Source of the DNA: Paracoccaceae bacterium
Lineage (GTDB): Bacteria > Pseudomonadota > Alphaproteobacteria > Rhodobacterales > Rhodobacteraceae
Direction: 5' to 3'
Assembly: GCA_020425085.1 (NCBI GenBank)
Contig: JAGQRW010000002.1
Coordinates: forward strand, 1 to 34,324
Length of the DNA stretch: 34,324 bases
Notes under the pieces: model-generated
What the model saw: only the letters and a program-made list of their open reading frames with translations
Database searches by the model: none
What the model was told of the DNA's origin: nothing
Made by a program: the position numbers and the translations under genes
Part shown: piece by piece, positions 8,160 through 17,424 of the stretch
Layout: every line of letters starts with the position of its first letter
Numbering within the stretch: the stretch's first letter is position 1

Positions 8160-9197
8160 ATGTCATTTAAACAACTCACAACATCCACATTGGCCGTTGC
8201 GGCCTTATCAGCGACGGCTGTTGCCGCCCGCGACAACGTGCAGGTGGCAGGCTCGTCTACCGTGCTGCCATATGCGGTCATCGTTGCCGAAGCCTTTGGC
8301 GAAAATTTCGACTTTCCGACGCCGGTTGTCGAATCCGGAGGATCCTCCGCCGGACTCAAGCGGTTTTGCGCCGGTGTTGGCGACAACACGATCGACATCG
8401 CCAATTCCAGCCGCGCCATCAAATCGTCTGAGATCAAAGTCTGCGCCAGCAACGGCGTGACCGACATCATGGAAGTGCGTATCGGGTATGACGGGATTGT
8501 CTTTGCCAGCGATATCAGCGGCAATAACTTCGCCTTTACACCTGCCGACTGGTATAAGGCGCTTGCCGCCGAACTGCCCGCCGACAAAGGCATGGTAGCC
8601 AACCCCAATACCAACTGGAATGCAGTGAACACCAGTTTTCCTGATCAGCCCATTCAGGTTTTTATCCCCGGAACCAAACACGGCACACGCGAGGTATTCG
8701 AGGAAAAGGTACTGCTTGAGGGCTGCAAAGACAGTGGCGCGATGGCCGCGATCCTCAGGCTGAACGGTGGTGACGAAAACGCTGCCAAGGCAACCTGCAT
8801 GCGGGTACGCACCGATGGCCTGTCAGTGGATATCGACGGTGATTATACCGAAACGCTGGCCCGGATCGAAGCCGACGCCAATGGTATCGGCGTGTTCGGT
8901 CTGTCGTTTTACGAAAACAACACCGACAAGTTGCAGGTCGCAACCATGTCCGGCATTGTGCCAACCACCAAAAGCATCGCCGCCGGTGACTATCCGGTGT
9001 CGCGCCCGCTGTACTTTTATATCAAGGCGGCGCATTTGGGTGTGATCCCGGGCTTGCAGGAATATGCAGACTTTTTTGTCAGCGACGAAATCGCGGGGCC
9101 CGATGGACCCCTGGCGGAGTATGGTCTGGTCTCTGATCCTGAGCTTGCCGCCACCCAGACGGCGGTGGCAAATCACACGCTGTTGGGCGGCAACTAA
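8160..9197 (+). CDS. pstS: Phosphate ABC transporter substrate-binding protein PstS
   Basis: A 345-residue periplasmic phosphate receptor. A signal peptide covers residues 1-22, cleaved near AVAARD, and the mature protein opens with the typical phosphate-loop motif VAGSSTVLPY; further binding motifs are ESGGSSAGLKRFC and the later GTKHGTREVFEE. The protein follows the alphaproteobacterial PstS subfamily (IDIANSSRAIK, DGIVFASD). I chose the ATG at MSFKQLT with AGGA upstream; an upstream GTG-like frame adds only non-signal residues. It is the first gene after the PHO boxes and is followed by a hairpin that may raise its level relative to pstC. Confidence 0.95.
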   Translation: MSFKQLTTSTLAVAALSATAVAARDNVQVAGSSTVLPYAVIVAEAFGENFDFPTPVVESGGSSAGLKRFCAGVGDNTIDIANSSRAIKSSEIKVCASNGVTDIMEVRIGYDGIVFASDISGNNFAFTPADWYKALAAELPADKGMVANPNTNWNAVNTSFPDQPIQVFIPGTKHGTREVFEEKVLLEGCKDSGAMAAILRLNGGDENAAKATCMRVRTDGLSVDIDGDYTETLARIEADANGIGVFGLSFYENNTDKLQVATMSGIVPTTKSIAAGDYPVSRPLYFYIKAAHLGVIPGLQEYADFFVSDEIAGPDGPLAEYGLVSDPELAATQTAVANHTLLGGN

Positions 9198-9207
9198 GGC
9201 GGGAGGC

Positions 9208-9230
9208 GGGGTCGGCCTTGCCCCGGCCCC
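9208..9230 (+). promoter_or_regulatory. Intercistronic hairpin between pstS and pstC
   Basis: GGGGTCGG and CCGGCCCC form an eight-pair stem (one G-U) with a seven-base loop, ten bases after the pstS stop. There is no T-run, so it is more likely an mRNA-stabilising or partial attenuating hairpin than a full terminator, fitting the need for excess PstS. Confidence 0.5.
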
Positions 9231-9257
9231 ACAAGCATCAACAGGAAAGCTGCCTTG

Positions 9258-10484
9258 ATGTGGGTTATTGATGTCGTTTTTTCATTGCCGGTGCTGGTGC
9301 TTGGTCTTGCAATCCTCGGGTTCACCGGCGCAAGGACACGGGTGCTGGTCGCGGCGCGGGGTGACATCCGCAGTTTGTCAGACCTGCCCCGCGCCCATGG
9401 ATTGAACGCGTTTTTCAGCGTGATTATCCCTGCGGTTGCCAGCTTTGTGCTGCTGTCCCTGGTCCGGTTAATCGGAAATCAACAGGGCATTGAAACCCTG
9501 TCCGCGCGGACAGGGTTCTGGGTGGTGCTTGCCGTTGCTGCAATTGGAGGTGTCAGCGCAATCCGGCGATCCTCGGCCGGGTTTCGCGCCCGCGTGGCGT
9601 CCGAGACCTGGATCAAATCTCTACTGATCGCGGCGTCCCTGGTCGCCATCCTGACTACTGTCGGCATTGTATTGTCGATGCTATTCGAAGCGATCCACTT
9701 TTTCCGTCAGTATAGCTGGCGCGATTTTTTCTTTTCCACTGACTGGGCCCCGAACTTTCGCGGCAACAGTGCGCTTGGCATTCTGCCGCTGCTTTGGGGC
9801 ACCCTTTATGTCAGTTTCATCGCGCTGATGCTGGCGGTGCCGGTGGGCTTGTTTTCCGCGATCTATCTGTCTGAATATGCCGGGCCGCGGATGCGTAGCG
9901 TCGCCAAACCACTGATCGAAATCCTCGCCGGGATTCCGACGATTGTTTACGGGCTTTTCGCCCTGATCACCGTTGGCCCGTTACTGCGAGACTATTTCGC
10001 GCAGCCCCTTGGGCTGGGTGGCAGCGCGTCGTCGGTGATGACCGCCGGGCTGGTCATGGGCATCATGCTGATCCCTTTCGTATCATCGCTGTCGGATGAC
10101 ACCATCAACGCTGTGCCACAGGCGATGCGCGACGGATCCTATGCCCTTGGCGCAACCCGGTCTGAGACCATTCGTCAGGTGGTCATCCCCGCCGCTTTGC
10201 CCGGTATCATGGGGGCGGTGCTGCTGGCGGCCAGTCGCGCCATCGGCGAGACGATGATTGTTGTGCTCGGGGCCGGTGCCGCTGCCCGGCTATCGCTGAA
10301 CCCTTTTGAAGCCATGACCACCATCACCGTCAAGATCGTCAGCCAGCTGACCGGCGATACCGACTTTGCCAGCCCGGAAACGCTGGTTGCGTTTGCCCTC
10401 GGGCTTACGCTGTTCGCGTTTACGCTGGGATTGAACGTGCTGGCATTGATGATCGTGCGCAAATACCGGGAACAATACGAATGA
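9258..10484 (+). CDS. pstC: Phosphate ABC transporter permease PstC
   Basis: A 408-residue inner-membrane permease. The C-terminal 260 residues hold the PstC core with a binding-protein-dependent transport signature (MRDGSYALGATRSETIRQVV, the EAA-like coupling loop) and six helices; the N-terminal 150 residues add two to three further helices, a lengthening common in alphaproteobacterial PstC. The start is taken as the ATG at 9258, behind AGGAAAG; a TTG directly before it would add one residue. The stop overlaps the pstA start by four bases (ATGA), so the two permeases are translationally coupled. Together with PstA it forms the membrane channel for phosphate, driven by PstB. Confidence 0.93.
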   Translation: MWVIDVVFSLPVLVLGLAILGFTGARTRVLVAARGDIRSLSDLPRAHGLNAFFSVIIPAVASFVLLSLVRLIGNQQGIETLSARTGFWVVLAVAAIGGVSAIRRSSAGFRARVASETWIKSLLIAASLVAILTTVGIVLSMLFEAIHFFRQYSWRDFFFSTDWAPNFRGNSALGILPLLWGTLYVSFIALMLAVPVGLFSAIYLSEYAGPRMRSVAKPLIEILAGIPTIVYGLFALITVGPLLRDYFAQPLGLGGSASSVMTAGLVMGIMLIPFVSSLSDDTINAVPQAMRDGSYALGATRSETIRQVVIPAALPGIMGAVLLAASRAIGETMIVVLGAGAAARLSLNPFEAMTTITVKIVSQLTGDTDFASPETLVAFALGLTLFAFTLGLNVLALMIVRKYREQYE

Positions 10485-11809
10485 CCACGACCGCAAACTC
10501 CCTGTTGGTGCGGGATGATCGCACCAAGCGCCGCAACGCTGCCGAATTGCGGTTTCGTGCCTATGGGCTGGGCGCGATCGGCATTGCGGCTCTGGCGCTC
10601 GTGCTATTGCTGAGCTCGGTTTTATCCAGCGGTGTCGGGGCGTTTAGCCAGACCTTTATCACCCTGGAAACCTCCCTGCCCGAGGCCAAGTTGAACAAAT
10701 CCGGCCTGCGCGATCCGGCTGTGATGGCAAAAGTCTCGACCTTCGGATATGCGCCCTTGCTGCGCGATGCCCTCCTGACAAGGATCGCGGAACTGGGAAT
10801 TACCACATCTCTGTCCGACAAGAACGTGGACGCGATGATCAGCAAAGAGGCAGCGGCGAGTTTGCGCGATCATGTGTTGGCCAACCCCGATCTGATCGGC
10901 GGCAAAGTGACGATGGACGTGCTGGCCGATGGGCGGATCGACGGATATTTCAAAGGCCGGGTGACAATGGAAAGCGCCGCGCGGGACGGCAATACCTCGC
11001 CCGAGGCGTTGCGGGTCGCCCAACGCCTTGCTGATGCGGGTGTGATCGAGACACGGTTCAACTGGCGATTTCTGACCGCCCCCGACGCCAGCGACCAACG
11101 CCCCGAAGCGGCGGGCCTGGGCGTGGCCATTTTGGGGTCGCTTTACATGATGTTGGTGGTCCTGGTGCTGGCCTTGCCGATCGGGGTTGCCGCGTCGATC
11201 TATCTGGAAGAATTCGCGCCAAGAAACCGTCTTTCCGATCTGATCGAGGTGAATATCAGCAATCTGGCCGCCGTGCCGTCGATTGTTTTCGGGATCCTCG
11301 GTCTGGCGATCTTCATCAATTTTTCAGGATTGCGACAATCCTCGCCGCTGGTCGGGGGATTGGTGCTGACGCTGATGACCCTGCCGACGATCATCATCTC
11401 AACCCGTGCCGCGCTGAAATCGGTGCCGCCTTCGATTCGCGATGCCGCACTGGCGGTCGGGGCCAGCAAAATGCAATCGGTATTCCACCATGTTCTGCCC
11501 CTCGCGGCCCCGGGTATTCTGACAGGTACCATAATCGGACTTGCGCAGGCATTGGGAGAAACCGCACCCTTGCTGCTGATCGGCATGGTTGCATTCGTGC
11601 GCGAATACCCGGCTGCCTACAGCCATGAGGCCGGGCTTTTCGGTGAGGCTGCAACAGCGCTGCCGGTGCAGGTCTTTAACTGGACCCAAAGGGCCGACCC
11701 CGGCTTTGCTGAACGTGCCTCAGGGGCAATCATCGTGTTGCTGGTGTTTCTGGCGGTGATGAATACGGTGGCAATTCTGCTGCGCCGCCACTTTGAACGC
11801 CGCTGGTAA
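10481..11809 (+). CDS. pstA: Phosphate ABC transporter permease PstA
   Basis: A 442-residue permease, partner of PstC. The first helix (residues about 28-53) is followed by a long non-membrane region up to about residue 215, longer than in E. coli PstA (about 300 residues in total) but usual in alphaproteobacteria; the transport core then begins at [20 protein letters not shown]. The EAA-type loop is visible as [20 protein letters not shown], followed by [13 protein letters not shown]. It starts within the pstC stop and ends 14 bases before pstB. Role: half of the phosphate channel in the inner membrane. Confidence 0.93.
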   Translation: MTTTANSLLVRDDRTKRRNAAELRFRAYGLGAIGIAALALVLLLSSVLSSGVGAFSQTFITLETSLPEAKLNKSGLRDPAVMAKVSTFGYAPLLRDALLTRIAELGITTSLSDKNVDAMISKEAAASLRDHVLANPDLIGGKVTMDVLADGRIDGYFKGRVTMESAARDGNTSPEALRVAQRLADAGVIETRFNWRFLTAPDASDQRPEAAGLGVAILGSLYMMLVVLVLALPIGVAASIYLEEFAPRNRLSDLIEVNISNLAAVPSIVFGILGLAIFINFSGLRQSSPLVGGLVLTLMTLPTIIISTRAALKSVPPSIRDAALAVGASKMQSVFHHVLPLAAPGILTGTIIGLAQALGETAPLLLIGMVAFVREYPAAYSHEAGLFGEAATALPVQVFNWTQRADPGFAERASGAIIVLLVFLAVMNTVAILLRRHFERRW

Positions 11810-11823
11810 GAAAGGGCAATACC

Positions 11824-12621
11824 GTGAAGGACATCAGTTTGACAGAAAGCATCAGCACCATGGCGCAACTCAAGATATCGGCAAGGAACGTTGAGGTGCA
11901 TTATGGCGACACCATCGCCATCAAGGACGTGAGTGTCGACATTCCCGCCAATTCCGTGACCGCCTTCATTGGGCCATCTGGCTGCGGCAAATCCACCTTT
12001 CTGCGGTGCCTGAACCGGATGAACGACACCATCAACATTTGCCGGGTGACCGGTGACATCCTTATTGATGGTCAGGATATCTATGACCACAATGTCGATC
12101 CGGTGCAGTTGCGCGCTATGGTTGGGATGGTGTTTCAGAAACCCAACCCCTTTCCAAAATCGATCTATGACAATGTTGCCTACGGCCCGAAAATCCATGG
12201 TCTGGCCCGCAACAAGGCCGATCTGGGCGATATCGTCGAAGATGCCCTGAGAAAGGCAGCACTTTGGAATGAGGTCAAGGACCGGCTCGGCAGTCCCGGC
12301 ACCGGGCTGTCGGGGGGGCAACAACAAAGGTTGTGTATCGCCCGCGCCATTGCCACATCACCCGAAGTCCTGCTGATGGACGAGCCCTGTTCCGCCCTTG
12401 ATCCCATCGCGACAGCGCAGATTGAGGAGTTGATCGACACCCTGCGCCAGAACTACTGTGTAGTGATCGTCACCCATTCGATGCATCAGGCGGCAAGGAT
12501 CAGCCAGAAAACAGCCTTTTTCCACCTTGGCAATCTGGTGGAATATGGTGATACCGATCAGATATTCACGACGCCCCATGACACTAGAACCGAAAGCTAC
12601 ATCACCGGCAGAATTGGATAA
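11824..12621 (+). CDS. pstB: Phosphate ABC transporter ATP-binding protein PstB
   Basis: A 265-residue ATPase that energises phosphate import. Walker A is GPSGCGKST (residues 50-58), the Q-loop is [10 protein letters not shown], the signature LSGGQQQRL (162-170), Walker B LLMDEP (183-188) and the switch histidine lies in IVTHSMHQA. The PstB-specific segments RCLNRMND and [15 protein letters not shown] are present. The start is GTG at 11824 behind AAAGGG; an internal ATG (MAQLKIS, 12 codons later) is a possible alternative start. Spacing to pstA is 14 bases and to phoU three bases, consistent with one operon. Confidence 0.95.
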   Translation: MKDISLTESISTMAQLKISARNVEVHYGDTIAIKDVSVDIPANSVTAFIGPSGCGKSTFLRCLNRMNDTINICRVTGDILIDGQDIYDHNVDPVQLRAMVGMVFQKPNPFPKSIYDNVAYGPKIHGLARNKADLGDIVEDALRKAALWNEVKDRLGSPGTGLSGGQQQRLCIARAIATSPEVLLMDEPCSALDPIATAQIEELIDTLRQNYCVVIVTHSMHQAARISQKTAFFHLGNLVEYGDTDQIFTTPHDTRTESYITGRIG

Positions 12622-12624
12622 GCC

Positions 12625-13332
12625 ATGACGCATGACCATATATCTTCGGCTTTTGATACCGATCTTGAGGCGGTTCAGGCGCAGATCATGAAAATGGGTG
12701 GGCTGGTCGAAGACGCCATCCGCCTTGGCATGAAATCACTTGAAACCCGCGATCAGGAGCTTGCACTGCAAGTGCGCGCCGCGGATGCGGCAATCGACCG
12801 CCTCGAAGAGACAATCAACGAAGGTGCCGCCCGTATCATTGCCTTGCGCGCCCCGACCGCAGTTGATTTGCGCCTGATCCTGAGTGTGATCAAGATCAGC
12901 GGCAACCTTGAACGCATTGGTGACTATGCCAAGAACATGGCCAAACGAACCGAGGTTCTGTCTCAGGTAGCGACGATCAGTGACAGCATCGGAACCCTTC
13001 GTCGCATGACTCGCGCCGTCGAGATGATGCTGAAAGACGCGCTGGATGCCTATATCCATCGTGATACGGAGCTGGCCGCCGACGTGATTGCGCGTGATGT
13101 GGATGTGGATCAGATGTACAATGCGCTGTTTCGTGAATTGCTGACTTTCATGATGGAAGACCCGCGCAACATCACCGCCTGCCTGCACCTGCATTTCAAT
13201 TCCAAGAACGCCGAACGCATGGGGGATCATGTGACCTCTATCGCTGAACAGGTTATTTACCTCGCGACCGGCAAGCAACCCGATGAGGCGCGCCCAAAAG
13301 CAGATGTGACATCCACTGTTTCAGGGGCTTGA
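12625..13332 (+). CDS. phoU: Phosphate signalling complex protein PhoU
   Basis: A 235-residue all-helical protein with two PhoU repeats; the metal-binding type motifs are seen as GNLERIGDYAKN (first half) and KNAERMGDHVTSIAEQV (second half). PhoU links the state of the Pst transporter to PhoR and keeps the regulon off when phosphate is plentiful. Length and motif positions match the family. It starts three bases after pstB and ends three bases before phoB, so it is cotranscribed with both. Confidence 0.95.
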   Translation: MTHDHISSAFDTDLEAVQAQIMKMGGLVEDAIRLGMKSLETRDQELALQVRAADAAIDRLEETINEGAARIIALRAPTAVDLRLILSVIKISGNLERIGDYAKNMAKRTEVLSQVATISDSIGTLRRMTRAVEMMLKDALDAYIHRDTELAADVIARDVDVDQMYNALFRELLTFMMEDPRNITACLHLHFNSKNAERMGDHVTSIAEQVIYLATGKQPDEARPKADVTSTVSGA

Positions 13333-13335
13333 GCA

Positions 13336-14025
13336 ATGCCACCCTTAGAAGTGCAGGTACTTCTGGTCGAGGATGAACCGGCCCAGCGTGAGGTCTTGAC
13401 CTATAATCTGAAAGCTGAAGGTTTTTCGGTGCGCTGCGCCGAAAACGGCGAAGACGCCATGTTGATGATCGCCGAAGCGCTGCCCAATCTGGTGATCCTT
13501 GACTGGATGATGCCGTTAATGAGCGGGATAGAGGTCTGCAGGCAACTAAAGACCCGCAGCGACACCCGGCACATCCCGATCATCATGCTTTCGGCGCGAT
13601 CCGAGGAACTGGATACCGTGCGCGGTTTGGAAACCGGTGCGGATGATTATGTGATAAAGCCATACTCGGTCAGCGAACTTATGGCGCGTGTGCGCACGCA
13701 ATTGCGTCGTACCGGTCCGGCGGTGGCAGGGGTTGGGCTGGTATTTGAGGACATCAGCCTTGATCCCGAAAGCCATCGTGTCAGCCGCGACCACCATCAA
13801 CTGTCGTTAGGGCCGACAGAGTTTCGACTTTTGAGCAGGCTGATGGAGCGGCCAGGCCGCGTGTTCAGCCGCGAACAACTGCTTGACCTTGTGTGGGGGC
13901 GAGACGTTTTCGTGGATGCGCGCACCGTCGATGTTCACATCGCGCGGTTGCGCAAAGCGCTGACGCGATACGGTGGCAACGATCCGATCCGCACCGTACG
14001 CGGCACTGGCTATGCACTTGGATAA
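13336..14025 (+). CDS. phoB: Phosphate regulon response regulator PhoB
   Basis: A 229-residue OmpR-family regulator. The receiver domain is complete: acidic pair Glu12-Asp13, phospho-acceptor Asp56 (VILDWMMP), the Ser switch in MLSARSE, and Lys108 (DYVIKPYS). The C-terminal winged helix (LSLGPTEFRLLSRLMERPGR to IRTVRGTGYALG) is full length. As the partner of PhoR it should bind the PHO boxes before pstS and so also raise its own synthesis. It is a useful in-window reference against which the deleted receiver of the regulator at the left edge can be measured. It closes the pho-pst cluster; I see no clear terminator after it. Confidence 0.95.
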   Translation: MPPLEVQVLLVEDEPAQREVLTYNLKAEGFSVRCAENGEDAMLMIAEALPNLVILDWMMPLMSGIEVCRQLKTRSDTRHIPIIMLSARSEELDTVRGLETGADDYVIKPYSVSELMARVRTQLRRTGPAVAGVGLVFEDISLDPESHRVSRDHHQLSLGPTEFRLLSRLMERPGRVFSREQLLDLVWGRDVFVDARTVDVHIARLRKALTRYGGNDPIRTVRGTGYALG

Positions 14026-14193
14026 AGGATGGCGCGACAAGACTTGGTGGGTGTTGTCCTTGACCATACTGCAAACTGGTCCAGTTCCTAAAGGGCAGAG
14101 CAAGAGTGATAATGGCAGAGTTCTTCAGGCCAAGAATCGGAAGTGTCATGAACTTTGTGTATCTGGGCTGGCCCATGCGGGTTTCAGATACAT

Positions 14194-14612
14194 TCACGCA
14201 TTGAAGCGCTCCTCGAACACGATAGCGAATTGGTTTCAGGCTGCAAACCTTTCTCTTACATTTCTGCCTCCTTTCTCAAAGTTGCGGATCGCCAGATAGA
14301 TCAGTTTGGTGGCGACCGTATTGGCGGTGGCAGCCCCTTAAATCAGGCGTAGATCGGCAGCCACAGCCTTGCGGTCTTTCCAGGAGCAGAAATTCAGCGA
14401 GTGGCGCGCCAGGTGCACGATACAGGTCTGCACAGTCGCTTCGGGAAAGGCAGCGATGATGGCATCTGGAAAGCTCTTGAGTCCGTCAACGACGGCAATC
14501 AGAACGTCCTGCACACCGCGTTCTTCAGCTCATTCATCACGGCCAGATCAAAATCATCCGTCTTGCTGGCGGAAATGGTGCCGCTGTCGTGGGTCTTGGC
14601 TTGTTGGTTCAT
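14194..14612 (-). pseudogene. IS256-family transposase relic
   Basis: Pieces of a mutator/IS256-type transposase in several frames. The central catalytic part is clear: GVQDVLIAVVDGLKSFPDAI, then TVQTCIVHLARHSLNF and SWKDRKAVAADLRLI before a stop. The C-terminal end follows after a large deletion: TANTVATKLIYLAIRNFEKGG, then NQFAIVFEERFNA with its stop at 14194. On the other side, AVMNELKN joins the central part with a one-base frame change. Most of the N-terminal half is missing and the protein cannot be functional. The outer limits are approximate; the part right of about 14550 is only weakly supported. Terminal repeats could not be paired. It marks past mobile-element activity next to the mer remnants. 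Confidence 0.8.
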
Positions 14613-14680
14613 CGTCTTTTCCGTTCTGCACCGTCATTCGTGCACTGTTTCATGGGGTGGGTTGGTGTCGCCGAATATCG

Positions 14681-16036
14681 TCAAACCATCGAGCCGATGT
14701 CCGAGGCGTAGCTGGGATAGGCAAAGATCATCGCCTTGATCTGATTTGCGGTCAGATCTGCGCCCATCGCCATGGCAAAGAGGTTGATCTGTTCCTCGGC
14801 GCCCGGCCCGATCAGATGCGCACCAAGAATATGGCCGCTGCCTTGTTCGACCAGAACCTTGTAGGCGGTCTGTTTCGCGCCGACCCGCATCGAAGAATAC
14901 CAGTCGCCGGTTTTCTCGAAATGGGTGTCGAACTTCAGGCCCTTCTCAGTCGCGGCGGCTTCGGACAGGCCGACGGTCGCAACCGGGGGCAGCGTGAACA
15001 CCACGCTTGGGATCGGCGGATAGGACACCTCGTGCGCGTCCTTTCCGGCCAGCAGGTTCTTGGCAGCTATGCGCCCTTCATTGGCCGAGACCGGAGTCAG
15101 GTTGGGTCCACTGTCGGCACAATCCCCGACGGCAAAGATCGCCGGGTTGGTGGTGCGCATGGACGCGCTGACCCTGATGCCGCGCGGACCGAATTCCACA
15201 CCGGCGGCGGTCAGGTTCAGATCGTCGATATTCGGCACCCGCCCCGTCGCGTGCACCACCAGATCGCAGGTCACGGCCGCTTGCCCGCCCGGGGTATCGA
15301 CTGTCACCGCGAATTCCTGTCCGGACTTCTCGATCTTCATGACCTTGGCCTCGGTCCGCAGGTCGATACCCAACTCGGCGGTAGCTTCAACCAGCATGGC
15401 GACAAGATCAGGATCAAAGTTGCCAAGTGGCCGCTTCATCATTTCCAGAACCGTAACTTCGCTGGCTCCGGCCCGTTTGGCGATATGGGCGAACTCCATC
15501 GCAATGAAACCGCCGCCGACAAAGACGATGCGGTCGGGCCTGTCGGGCAGTTCCAGAAATTCGGTGCTGGTGGTCAGCAGTTCTTCGCCGGGGATGTTCA
15601 GCGTCATCGGCCGGGCGCCGGTGGCGATGTGGAAATGCTTCGCGCGCAGGGGCTTGCCATTCAGCTCGATCGTGTCGGGACCGGTGAACCGGGCCTGCCC
15701 ATGCAGCGTCGCGATCCCGGCTTTCTTGAGCCCCGCCTCGATGCGCGGCGGCATGTTGTCGGTAAAGGTGCGTCTGAAGGCCATCATCTGTGGCCAGTTG
15801 ACCGACGTTTGGGCTTCCAGGCCGTTGCCGGCCATGTTCCGCGCCCATTCCACGCCCTCGGTGACGCCGATCAGCATTTTCTTGGGATCACAGCCGCGCA
15901 GGGCGCAGGTTCCGCCATAGGGCAGGCTGTCGATACTGGCGACCTTCCAGCCCGCCGCCGCGGCCATTCGCGCAACACCGTTGCCGCCGGTTCCGGCCCC
16001 GATCACGATCAGGTCGTAGTCATATGCGTCGGTCAT
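14681..16036 (-). CDS. FAD/NAD(P)-dependent disulfide oxidoreductase, mercuric-reductase-like
   Basis: A 451-residue flavoprotein of the pyridine nucleotide-disulfide oxidoreductase class I family. The FAD-binding GAGTGG is at residues 13-18, the redox-active disulfide Cys44-x4-Cys49 in GGTCALRGCDPKK, the NAD(P)-binding GGGFIAMEFA in the middle, a second FAD motif IFAVGDCADSG, and a C-terminal dimerisation domain. It lacks the N-terminal metal-binding domain and the C-terminal Cys-Cys pair of true MerA, so reduction of Hg(II) is uncertain; glutathione-reductase-like or other disulfide activity is possible. The start is the ATG behind AGGAGA. The damaged MerF-like gene 63 bases upstream on the same strand supports an origin from a mercury-related operon. 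Confidence 0.85.
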   Translation of the reverse strand: MTDAYDYDLIVIGAGTGGNGVARMAAAAGWKVASIDSLPYGGTCALRGCDPKKMLIGVTEGVEWARNMAGNGLEAQTSVNWPQMMAFRRTFTDNMPPRIEAGLKKAGIATLHGQARFTGPDTIELNGKPLRAKHFHIATGARPMTLNIPGEELLTTSTEFLELPDRPDRIVFVGGGFIAMEFAHIAKRAGASEVTVLEMMKRPLGNFDPDLVAMLVEATAELGIDLRTEAKVMKIEKSGQEFAVTVDTPGGQAAVTCDLVVHATGRVPNIDDLNLTAAGVEFGPRGIRVSASMRTTNPAIFAVGDCADSGPNLTPVSANEGRIAAKNLLAGKDAHEVSYPPIPSVVFTLPPVATVGLSEAAATEKGLKFDTHFEKTGDWYSSMRVGAKQTAYKVLVEQGSGHILGAHLIGPGAEEQINLFAMAMGADLTANQIKAMIFAYPSYASDIGSMV

Positions 16037-16098
16037 GAAAGTCTTCTCCTGTTTTGGATTTTGGTGTTCCCTGATATCGGTGCTGCACGGCCCGTCTT

Positions 16099-16329
16099 TC
16101 AGGGGTTCTTCATGCGCCGCTGGCGCCGCCAGACGGCATAGATCGTCAATCCGATGAGGAACGCCAATGCGGGCAGCAGGACATAGTCGAGCCAGCCCAG
16201 CCACCAGGGCCGGTGAACCAGCCGCCCACGGCTGCGGCTGTGGCCGTCAGCAACACGCCGCCGCCGCAACAGACCACGACGATCGGTGCCGCGACCAGCG
16301 TCGCCAACAGGCCGCCCTGCAGAGGTCAT
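16099..16329 (-). pseudogene. MerF-like mercury transporter, frame-damaged
   Basis: The C-terminal half reads GWLDYVLLPALAFLIGLTIY followed by AVWRRQRR, the second membrane helix and tail of the MerF family. The N-terminal half makes sense only in the next frame, where it gives a first helix with vicinal cysteines (GLLATLVAAPIVVVCCGGG, then VLLTATAAAVGGWF), the expected metal-binding site. In a single frame the N-terminal half becomes an arginine-rich stretch unlike a membrane protein. So one extra base near the start (a GGG run around 16315-16318) and a compensating change around 16215-16225 would explain it. MerF carries Hg(II) through the inner membrane to the reductase. Just upstream the prophage begins, so merR/T/P-type neighbours are gone. 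Confidence 0.65.
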
Positions 16330-16341
16330 CGCGCCTTAGGC

Positions 16342-17138
16342 CTAACCTTGAACAGCGGCGGGATAGCCTGCCTGTTCGGAGGCATGGGCGATGGCCGCGT
16401 AGCGAATAATGGTGTCCTGGCCCGGAATATGCGGAAAGCCCCGGAAATTCGCCGCATTGGCGAACTTGCTCTGACAGGTTTCAAAGCGCTTGTCGCAACC
16501 GGCGGAAATGTCAAACGTGCTGCCGGTCTCGACCGGGCGCACCGGGGCCTCGAGCAAAGTGATCATCACCTCGGCACCTGAACTTGCATGGCTCAGCACC
16601 TCGGCCCTGCGCCCGGCATTGGTACCGGTGAGCCAGGATAAGGTTCCAAGCGCAAACCAGCCCTCGGCAAAGCCCGAAAGACCCGAAACCGCAAAGCCGC
16701 GATCACCGGTGAGCGATACCACGGTACCGCTTGCCTTGAAGGCTGGATCGTTCAAATTGACCCCGCAGCGCGCATCCCCCAATGCCGCATCGCAACTCGC
16801 CTGAAACGTCCGCCCGACGGTCTGGCCGAGCACATGGGCGAGGGAGCGCATCTCGGCCACGAAATGCAGCCGCCCGCGCCGGATCTGGCCGATGGCGCCC
16901 CGGCGCAGCAGGGTCCGTTGGCTGGTGTCAGCCCAGTTGACCCGCCAGATTTCCACCGCGGCATTGTCCCAGCAGCCATCGAGAATATCGGTTTCGGTGA
17001 TGGTGTCGGAGGTCAGCACGCCGGTCGCCTCCTGCGCATCGACCGCGAGGTCGGAGCCGGAGCGGATTTCCGAGGCGGTGAAGCCGGACCCGGGTTCAAA
17101 CACCGAGCCGTCAAACCTCAGCGCCCGGTCATGGTCGG
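16342..17138 (-). pseudogene. DUF2163 phage tail protein, C-terminal part (split by inversion)
   Basis: About 265 codons of the DUF2163/GTA gp13-type protein, beginning at DHDRALRFDG and continuing through VEIWRVNWADTSQRTLLRRG, ASCDAALGDARCGVNLNDP and FANAANFRGFPHIPGQD to a natural-looking stop. The conserved cysteines of the family are present. The N-terminal 35 residues are not here: upstream of codon ACC-GAC the frame runs into antisense tape-measure sequence and gives a nonsense leader. The missing start is found on the opposite strand at 18050-18155, and joining the two gives an unbroken frame. Family role: distal tail / tip assembly next to the NlpC/P60 peptidase, which is missing to the left. 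Confidence 0.9.
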
Positions 17139-17424
17139 TGGCGGCACCGCGCCGCAACGCATGGTGCCAGCTATGGCTTTTGCTGCTGCACCGCGCATGC
17201 ATTCCGGTGGCTGGGCGGGTCTAAAGCCTGACGAAGTGCCCGCGATCCTCCAGAAAGGCGAGCGGGTGCTGTCGCGGCGTGAAACCGCACAATACGGCGC
17301 CGGCAGTGCTCAAAACATCACCATCAACATCCAGACCCGCGATGCCGAGAGCTTTCGCCAGTCGCGCACCCAGGTCTCGGCCGACATTGCCCGGGCGGTC
17401 GCCATGGGCCGGAGGGGCATGTGA
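17139..17424 (+). pseudogene. Tape-measure protein, C-terminal part (inverted)
   Basis: Plus-strand codons starting inside GGTAPQRMVPAMAFAAAPRM and continuing HSGGWAGLKPDEVPAILQKG, ERVLSRRETAQYG and IARAVAMGRRGM to a stop at 17424. This is the usual C-terminal end of Rhodobacterales phage tape-measure proteins. The N-terminal body is on the minus strand at 18156-19189. As it stands this fragment has no start of its own. Its stop overlaps the GTG of the DUF2460 gene, as expected in the original operon. Confidence 0.88.

Noticed and set aside
14369-16141. A 590-codon open frame on the plus strand
   Set aside because: It is antisense to the flavoprotein gene; its product is His/Gly/Arg-rich without a recognised domain, whereas the minus frame has all oxidoreductase motifs.
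17100-17240. Long inverted repeats or a recombinase site at the inversion ends
   Set aside because: Comparing both ends by eye gave only a 2-bp match at the cut; nearby GCATGC-containing similarity comes from the repeated His-x-Gly-Gly peptides of the tape measure.
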